Origin: Myxococcales bacterium
GTDB taxonomy: Bacteria; Myxococcota; B64-G9
Length of the DNA stretch: 33,450 bases
Reading direction: 5' to 3'
Assembly (NCBI GenBank): GCA_027031935.1
Contig: JALVPF010000341.1
Coordinates: 1-33,450 of the forward strand
Part shown: positions 27,381-33,450 of the stretch, one piece after another
Layout of the letters: every line of letters begins with the position of its first letter
How positions within the stretch are numbered: the first letter of the stretch is position 1
Position numbers and translations under genes: made by a program
The notes under the pieces: model-generated
Told to the model about the DNA's origin: nothing
The model's input: only the letters and a program-made list of their open reading frames with translations
The model's database searches: none

Positions 27381-28469
27381 ATGGCTACTACTCGTAAGGG
27401 CAAAAAGAAATCAAAGAAGACAACCGTCAACTCCAAAAAGACTTCCAGAAAAACCCGGAATGTTAAGAAATCATCTGGAAAGACCAAGAAGGTTACCGGA
27501 AAGACCGGGAAGGCCGCTGGCAACACCAAGGTCGCTGGAAAGACCAAGAAATCCACCACAGGGGTTTCGAAAAAATCTGGGAAAAAGAAGCCTGTGAAAC
27601 CGTCTTCCCATTTCAAGCTTATCAGAAAAGTTGCAGACATGAAGAAGCTGGCTCGTGAACTCCGTTCGCGGCGCCGCAAGATAGCCCTGGTTCCCACCAT
27701 GGGCTTTTTACATGAAGGACACCTTTCGCTGATTCGTGAGGCAAGACGTCGTGCTTCGGTTGTGGTCGTCTCTGTTTTTGTTAATCCGAAACAGTTTGGC
27801 GTCAATGAAGACCTCGACAGGTATCCCAGGGATCTTGCAGGGGACAGAAGGAAGATTCGCTCCGAAGGGGCTGATTACATGTTTGCTCCCGATGTGGCGG
27901 AGATGTATCCGGAAAATTTTCAGACATTCGTGGAGGTAACTGGGGTAACGCGTGATTTTTGTGGTGCTTCCAGGCCGTCTCATTTCAGGGGTGTGACCAC
28001 GGTCGTGACAAAGTTGTTTCAGATAGTTCAACCTGACATGGCATTTTTTGGCGAGAAGGATTTTCAGCAGCTCGTGACCATTCGTCAAATGGTCAGGGAT
28101 CTGAACCAGGATATCAATGTCATCGGAATGCCAACCATTCGAGAGGAAGACGGATTGGCCATGAGTTCACGAAACACCTACCTGTCCACCTCTCAACGCC
28201 ATCAGGCCACGGCCATCTATCGCGGATTGAGAAAGGCCAAGCGACTGTGCGATAGCGGTGAGTACGATGCCGCAGAACTATCTGCCGTTGTGCTCGACTT
28301 GTTGAGGGAACAAAGAGACATGGAGATAGAGTACGTTGCCGTAAGCGATCCCAATACCTTAGAGCGCATTCACGAAGTTGAGAAACAGGCGGTATTGATG
28401 GTTGCGGTCAGGGTCGGAGATACCAGGCTTATCGATAATATTCGCCTTACAGTCAGGCGCCGTAGATGA
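27381..28469 (+). CDS. panC: Pantoate-beta-alanine ligase with 78-aa Lys-rich N-terminal extension
   Basis: IALVPTMGFLHEGHLSLIREA, VSVFVNPKQFGVNEDLDRYPR, FFGEKDFQQL, EEDGLAMSSRNTYL. Confidence 0.95.
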   Translation: MATTRKGKKKSKKTTVNSKKTSRKTRNVKKSSGKTKKVTGKTGKAAGNTKVAGKTKKSTTGVSKKSGKKKPVKPSSHFKLIRKVADMKKLARELRSRRRKIALVPTMGFLHEGHLSLIREARRRASVVVVSVFVNPKQFGVNEDLDRYPRDLAGDRRKIRSEGADYMFAPDVAEMYPENFQTFVEVTGVTRDFCGASRPSHFRGVTTVVTKLFQIVQPDMAFFGEKDFQQLVTIRQMVRDLNQDINVIGMPTIREEDGLAMSSRNTYLSTSQRHQATAIYRGLRKAKRLCDSGEYDAAELSAVVLDLLREQRDMEIEYVAVSDPNTLERIHEVEKQAVLMVAVRVGDTRLIDNIRLTVRRRR

Positions 28470-29329
28470 AAGTCCGGTCTGTAATTATTTTGGTCCTTGC
28501 CTTGATGTACTCATGTGGGGGACAGCATGAGTCGCTGAAATACCGTCAGCCACAGCAAAAGGTGCAGGCGAAGGAGTTCAGTGCTCAAGAACTGCTACAG
28601 GTGGCCATTTCTTATAACTCCCAGGGAAAAAGTGAAAAAGCCATTGGGGTTCTCCACAGAGCCTTGAAACAGGATCCGAGCCTAGCTGCTGCTTATCGCG
28701 AGATGGGACTTGCATTGTCCCGTCTCAATCGTCTGGATGAGGCATTGGTCCTACTGAAAAAGGCGGTTGAGCTGGATTCGTCGGATGTGGACGCGGCGCT
28801 CCTGCTGGGAATGATCTTTGATCTGGAACATCATGGCGCGCAGGCGCTCAAGGTATATGAGGACGCCTTGAAGACTAAACCCAATCATCCCGAACTCAAC
28901 CATGAATATGGATTGAGCCTGCTCATGTCAGGTAAACCCACCGAGGCTGTGGCAGCGCTGGAAAGGGCGAGAGCCTTTAGCAACAACGCAGAATTATTGG
29001 GGGATTTGGGATACGCATACCTGCTCTCTGGTCAAAGCAAGAAGGCCAGCAAGGTCTTGAAGGAATCTGTCAGCAGGGATGGCAGCAAACCGGAGGTGCT
29101 TTTCAATCTGGCCAGGGCCTGTGTCGCAGCAGGGGACAACAAATGTGCCTTTGATGCCTTGGGTCATTTGATTAAACTTGTCCCGAATGAACCAGGTCCA
29201 TACTTCAACCTTGGTCTTCTGCTTGAAAAACAGGGAAAGACTTCAAAGGCAAAATTAGCCATAGAAAAGGCTCTGGAGATTGCTCCGGATTTTGCTCCGG
29301 CAAAAAAGTGGCTAAAGGCTCATCCGTAA
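28466..29329 (+). CDS. TPR repeat lipoprotein
   Basis: Lipobox-like MKVRSVIILVLALMYSC^GG; successive TPRs (AYREMGLALSRLNRLDEALVLLKKAVELD); ATGA coupling to panC. Confidence 0.88.
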   Translation: MKVRSVIILVLALMYSCGGQHESLKYRQPQQKVQAKEFSAQELLQVAISYNSQGKSEKAIGVLHRALKQDPSLAAAYREMGLALSRLNRLDEALVLLKKAVELDSSDVDAALLLGMIFDLEHHGAQALKVYEDALKTKPNHPELNHEYGLSLLMSGKPTEAVAALERARAFSNNAELLGDLGYAYLLSGQSKKASKVLKESVSRDGSKPEVLFNLARACVAAGDNKCAFDALGHLIKLVPNEPGPYFNLGLLLEKQGKTSKAKLAIEKALEIAPDFAPAKKWLKAHP

Positions 29330-30138
29330 CATGGCCCTTGCGGAAGGGCTTTTGCCAAAGACCCTATGAGCTCTGCATGCAAAAGTCCGTTCGTGGCACA
29401 GGTGTCTGCACCCGTGTCCCCAAAAGGAGATCCATCGGTAGCTGAGACGACGCCTCCAGCTTGTCTTACCAGGAGAACTCCAGCAGATACATCCCACGGG
29501 TTTAGCTTGTATTCCCAAAAGCCGTCGAGTCTTCCGCACGCTACGTAACAAAGATCCAGTGCAGCTGAACCGCTCCTGCGAACTCCCTGGGTGCGCATGG
29601 TAAGGGCTGCGAACTTGTCCAGGTTGGTAAGGGGACTGTCGCAACGGTCATAAGGAAAACCAGTGGCGAGAATGGATTGGGAGAGCTTTTTTGTTTGGCT
29701 CACTTTTATCGGGGTTGAATTGCAGCTTGCCTTCCCATCGATGGTGGCTTCAAAAATTTCGTCTCTCGTGGGATCGTAAACCACACCCAGAAGTGTCCTG
29801 CCCCTCTGTCGCAGGGCAATGGAACAACAATACGCAGGATAAGCATGGGCAAAGTTGGTGGTCCCATCGAGGGGATCTACCACCCACACCAACTCTGCAT
29901 CCTTGTCCTCATCTGCATTGCTCTCCTCTGCCAGGATATTGGCAGAAGGCAAAGCTTTGGAGAGGATCTTCACAATGGCTTGTTCGCAGGCCTTGTCCAC
30001 TTCTGTGACCAGATCATACAGGCCCTTGTGCTCCACCTGGTGTGCCTTGCCAAGTCCATCTGTCATGATTTGGCCAGCCGCAAGGGCCGCCTGGCGCGCT
30101 GCATCCATGGCCCCCGGAATCAATGGCGTCTCCTCCAA
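29320..30138 (-). CDS. suhB: Inositol monophosphatase family protein
   Basis: LAEES, WVVDPLDGTTNFAHAYP, NPWDVSAGVLLVRQAGG; start could be 30108. Confidence 0.9.
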   Translation of the reverse strand: MEETPLIPGAMDAARQAALAAGQIMTDGLGKAHQVEHKGLYDLVTEVDKACEQAIVKILSKALPSANILAEESNADEDKDAELVWVVDPLDGTTNFAHAYPAYCCSIALRQRGRTLLGVVYDPTRDEIFEATIDGKASCNSTPIKVSQTKKLSQSILATGFPYDRCDSPLTNLDKFAALTMRTQGVRRSGSAALDLCYVACGRLDGFWEYKLNPWDVSAGVLLVRQAGGVVSATDGSPFGDTGADTCATNGLLHAELIGSLAKALPQGPCYG

Positions 30139-31352
30139 AGCATTCCGAGCAAAATCGGCATAAGTACCAGCGGGCCGGGTTTGTCAGAGGATGAACATTG
30201 GCAGCCAAGCTCACCGTCCGCTTGGCCAGGACCCCATTGATAATCAGGATCTTTTTCCAGAGTGAAATTTTGAGTCTTGTTGGCCGATAGCTCAAAAGGC
30301 TCGGTCGTGACGGTCGTATATCCCTCCATGGCAGCACCCATTTGCCAGGTCCCTTCCCTTAGACCTCCAAACCTGTACGTGCCGTCTTGTCCCACGGTGC
30401 TTATCCTGGGCGGAGAATCCTCCTGCCATATACTCACCGTAACTCCAGTGCCGACGGTGGGATCTGCATCCTCGTTCTCCAAAAAACTTACTGTGCCGGA
30501 GACCACAAAGGTTCTGCCCGTGTTACCCCCGTCATTTTTTCTCAAGATAAAGTCCACTGAGGAGTCTTGCTGCACGATGAAGTCGAGCCTGTGATGCCAT
30601 GTGTAATCAGGGCGGGAAGCCGCAATGGAAACAGGGCCTGCAGGAACCCCGTCGAGTTCGTATTCGCCGGATGCGATGGTAGTTGCGGAGACAGCAGGGT
30701 TGGTGCCAAAAACCCTGATGATGGATCCGGATCGATCCAGGGGGTTGTCATCGAGGCGCACGTGTCCCGAAAGCTTGTACGGACCTGCAGAACTGAGAGA
30801 CAGTGCTACTGTCGGTGGGGCTGCAAGATCCACGGCCACACCTGGGCTGGTAGCCACGCGGAATCCTATGGCCATGGCCCTGAAATCATATGTACCTGCA
30901 GGGATGCCGTTGAGGCTGAACGTGCCATCTGACTTGGAAAGAGCTGTTGATACCACCGTGTTACCATTCCTGGCTTGCAGCATGATTGCAGAACAAGGTG
31001 AACCATCACAAGTGGTGGTGCCGGTCACCGATACGGTATCCGCACCAGGGGGTTGGAGATCGAAATCGTGGGAATTGTCTTGTGAGAGATCCACAGCTGC
31101 GGTAGAGCTGGCCATGAGCCCTGGGGCCCAGCAGGTAATTCCATATGAACCTGCAGGAATGGCAGGGATGGCATAGACGCCATCCGAGTTTGTTCTTACA
31201 TGAAGAGTCGTACCTCTCACCAGGATTATGGCGGAATCTACCGGGGTTCCAGTGTCCGAGCGGCTGACAAGACCACTCAGGGTGGATGCTTCAGCCACGG
31301 TCCCGGTGACCATCAGTAGCATGCAAGAGAATGTAACAATGGAACGAAGCAT
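30120..31352 (-). CDS. Surface protein with repeated carboxypeptidase-regulatory/Cna-B-like domains and MYXO-CTERM-like tail
   Basis: Signal peptide; repeated G-x-Y-x-l-x-G-l-p-A-G-x-Y motifs; C-term GCQCSSSDKPGPLVLMPILLGMLWRRRH. Confidence 0.85.
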   Translation of the reverse strand: MLRSIVTFSCMLLMVTGTVAEASTLSGLVSRSDTGTPVDSAIILVRGTTLHVRTNSDGVYAIPAIPAGSYGITCWAPGLMASSTAAVDLSQDNSHDFDLQPPGADTVSVTGTTTCDGSPCSAIMLQARNGNTVVSTALSKSDGTFSLNGIPAGTYDFRAMAIGFRVATSPGVAVDLAAPPTVALSLSSAGPYKLSGHVRLDDNPLDRSGSIIRVFGTNPAVSATTIASGEYELDGVPAGPVSIAASRPDYTWHHRLDFIVQQDSSVDFILRKNDGGNTGRTFVVSGTVSFLENEDADPTVGTGVTVSIWQEDSPPRISTVGQDGTYRFGGLREGTWQMGAAMEGYTTVTTEPFELSANKTQNFTLEKDPDYQWGPGQADGELGCQCSSSDKPGPLVLMPILLGMLWRRRH

Positions 31353-31379
31353 GGCAAAACTACGATAGCATTAATCACC

Positions 31380-32948
31380 TCAACAGGCTACGCCATCGGT
31401 GTTCTTTTCTATCTCCTTTTGCAACTCGCTGGGGGCATCCAAATCCTTGGCAGGATCGTCTGATTCCGGCGTGAGGCGGGGTCTGAACCAAAGGAAGACA
31501 CCCAGGGCCGTGGCGCCAAGGACGATACCTATGATGGTTCCTGTCGTGTCATCCATCCCTATGCAGCCTTTGGAACGTTGCTCCACCAATATGAACGTGG
31601 TGGTCATCACCGTCATGAAGGTGGCAGGCAAAGCGGCCAACCACCACCTGTTTCCACGCCTTGCCAGAAACACCGCCGCTGTCCAGAGTGCGACTGCCGC
31701 AAGGGTTTGGTTGGCCCAACCGAAGTAGCGCCAGATCACCCCAAAAGGCAGGAACATGAGCAGAATGGAGATGGCGAACATGGGCAAGGCTACTATATAC
31801 CTGTTTCTGATCCTCGTCTGGGGCAGATGCAGATAGTCGCCCAATATGAGCCTTGCCACTCGAAATGCAGTATCACCTGAGGTGATGGGCAGAACGATGA
31901 CTCCAAGCACGGCAAGGAATCCGCCAAAAGCACCCATGGAATGGTTGCAGATGGTGTGTACCACCACCGCTGCGTTGTTGAGGTTGGGACCCAGGGCCTT
32001 TGCCAGGCCGGCTACACCCCCATAGTAACCCTGAGCCGCTGAAGCCCAGATGAGAGCGATGAAGCCCTCTGCGATCATGGCGCCATAGAACACGGGTTTC
32101 ATGTATTTTTCGTTGCTCAGGCATCTGGCCATCATGGGGCTTTGAGTCGCATGAAATCCGGAAATGGCACCACAGGATACGGTGATGAAGATGATTGGCC
32201 ATGCAGGTGTATGGTTGGGGTGGAGATTGGCTAGTGTGAAATCGGGTGCGTTCATTTCGCCGAAGATCATGGCCCAGGCCAGGCCGATCACCATTACCAG
32301 CAAGGCGATTGCAAAGAAGGGATAGACTCGTCCTATGAGCTTGTCCACCGGAAGGATGGTGGCTATGAGGTAATATGCAAACACTATGGCCGATACGATC
32401 CACTGCCATATGGTGGCGTGATAGAACGATGTGTTCAAGGCCTGGGTGGTCCCTTGACCGGCCCATCCAAAGACCATGTCTGCCGGCAGCAGATGAACTA
32501 TCAAGGCTGCAGGCGCTTTGACAAAGACCGTACCCACAAGGACCATGAGCAGGAGTATGAAAATGGTAGCGCCATGGCGGGCAAAGTTTCCAAGGTAGTG
32601 ACCAATGAGGGAAGGAAGCCCTGCGCCGTCGTTGCGAATGGACATGGCGCCTGCCATGAAGTCGTGCACTGCTCCACCGAGTATGGCTCCGAAGACGATC
32701 CACAAAAAAACCTGCGGTCCCCAAAGAGCCCCCATGATGGGACCAAATACAGGTCCCAGCCCGGCTATGTTCAACAGTTGTACCAGAAACACCCGCCACG
32801 TGGGCATGGACACGTAATCCACTCCGTCCGCCAGGCGAATGGCAGGTGTGGGCCTACTGGGATCAGGGTGTACGGCGGTGGCTGTAAGCTTTCCATAAAA
32901 CACGTATCCCGTGGCAAGCAGGAAGATTCCCACCAGGAAGATAAGCAT
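31380..32948 (-). CDS. cstA: CstA-family carbon starvation/peptide transporter
   Basis: YFYGK-type start, DGVDYVSMPTWRVFLVQLLNIAGLGPVFGPIMGALWGPQVFLWIVFGAILGGAVHDFMAG. Confidence 0.93.
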   Translation of the reverse strand: MLIFLVGIFLLATGYVFYGKLTATAVHPDPSRPTPAIRLADGVDYVSMPTWRVFLVQLLNIAGLGPVFGPIMGALWGPQVFLWIVFGAILGGAVHDFMAGAMSIRNDGAGLPSLIGHYLGNFARHGATIFILLLMVLVGTVFVKAPAALIVHLLPADMVFGWAGQGTTQALNTSFYHATIWQWIVSAIVFAYYLIATILPVDKLIGRVYPFFAIALLVMVIGLAWAMIFGEMNAPDFTLANLHPNHTPAWPIIFITVSCGAISGFHATQSPMMARCLSNEKYMKPVFYGAMIAEGFIALIWASAAQGYYGGVAGLAKALGPNLNNAAVVVHTICNHSMGAFGGFLAVLGVIVLPITSGDTAFRVARLILGDYLHLPQTRIRNRYIVALPMFAISILLMFLPFGVIWRYFGWANQTLAAVALWTAAVFLARRGNRWWLAALPATFMTVMTTTFILVEQRSKGCIGMDDTTGTIIGIVLGATALGVFLWFRPRLTPESDDPAKDLDAPSELQKEIEKNTDGVAC

Positions 32949-33020
32949 TTGTATGCCTCCTTGTGTTGCCTTGTGTGGAGGAGATTAGGAGATTGTGAGT
33001 TTTTGATCAACACGGAATCC

Positions 33021-33100
33021 TTTTCCCTGGTCTCCCACGACGCTTGGGAGTCCTGTGGCTATGCTGCAGAATCTTTTTCGGCAAGCTGAAGCCTGGACGT
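33021..33100. repeat. Diverged direct repeat, copy 1
   Basis: Core CTGTGGCTATGCTGCAGAATCTTTTTCGG (33053-33081), 28/29 identical to copy 2. Confidence 0.8.
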
Positions 33101-33364
33101 TTCGAGGTGAGCTTTGAATACGCCTGGAAGAGTCTCAAGGCAATGGTGCAAGGGCATGGAATGGAGGCATATAGCCCTAGGGATGTGATCAAGGTAGCAG
33201 GCCGATTGGACATCATCCAAAATGTGGAACTTTGGTTGGGTTTTTTGGAAGACCGCAATTTGAGTGTTCATGATTATCTTGGCATCGAAGATTCAGAGTA
33301 TATCCAAACCGTACACAGGTATTTGGCGGAAGCCACAAGCCTATACGAAAAACATTTTTCTTAG
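33044..33364 (+). pseudogene. HEPN/HI0074-like nucleotidyltransferase substrate-binding protein, apparently N-terminally truncated
   Basis: RFEVSFEYAWKSLKAMV...SPRDVIKVAGRLDIIQNVELWLGFLEDRNLSVHDY; R-x4-H HEPN motif; only TTG start and N-term encoded by repeat copy 1. Confidence 0.6.
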
Positions 33365-33365
33365 T

Positions 33366-33444
33366 TTATCCCTGATTTCCCACCTCGCTTGCGATCTCTG
33401 TGGCTATGCTGCAGAGTCTTTTTCGGTGAGGTGAGGCTCGACGT
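33366..33444. repeat. Diverged direct repeat, copy 2
   Basis: Core CTGTGGCTATGCTGCAGAGTCTTTTTCGG (33398-33426), 345 bp from copy 1; may continue past window. Confidence 0.8.
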
Positions 33445-33450
33445 GGTGAA

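Noticed and set aside
28466-29329. Assigning the TPR lipoprotein as Tgl/PilF pilotin
   Set aside because: Lipobox and TPRs fit, but TPR lipoproteins are common and the gene sits with panC, not pilQ; insufficient to name.
32418-33089. 223-aa + strand ORF opposite cstA
   Set aside because: Antisense to CstA, which has unmistakable family sequence; no RBS or domain.

Overview
The window looks like chromosomal DNA from a myxobacterial/deltaproteobacterial-type genome. I assign this from a MYXO-CTERM-like tail, HRD-type Ser/Thr kinase architecture and a Myxococcus-like pil gene set; no search was run. It begins inside the C-terminal Fis-type HTH of a PilR-like sigma54 regulator, followed by two type IV prepilin genes (+). 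An opposing block (-) carries pilA, a PilG-like TPR protein, an ABC ATPase (PilH-like), an ABC permease (PilI-like) and a DUF2723-like membrane protein. Next come a glycan/modification block (two SAM methyltransferases, GT2 glycosyltransferase, STT3/PglB-like oligosaccharyltransferase, NAD epimerase, second GT2), a prepilin peptidase (pilD), a sensor histidine kinase, a CotH-like protein, and a 962-aa receiver/DUF4388-like/PEAQ-repeat/TM/TPR protein. The remainder holds tsaD, rsmA, a Ser/Thr kinase with a PEGA-like domain and a C-terminal CXXCH cytochrome-c-like domain, an outer-membrane beta-barrel candidate, panC with a lysine-rich extension, a TPR lipoprotein, an inositol monophosphatase, a surface protein with a MYXO-CTERM-like tail, a CstA-like transporter, and a HEPN (HI0074-like) fragment bracketed by diverged direct repeats. 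The strongest candidates for novelty are the kinase-cytochrome c fusion, a proposed pilin glycosylation locus with two good sigma54 promoters, the receiver-to-periplasmic-TPR protein, and the H1-like tail on PanC. I saw no CRISPR array, rRNA, tRNA or clear transposase.
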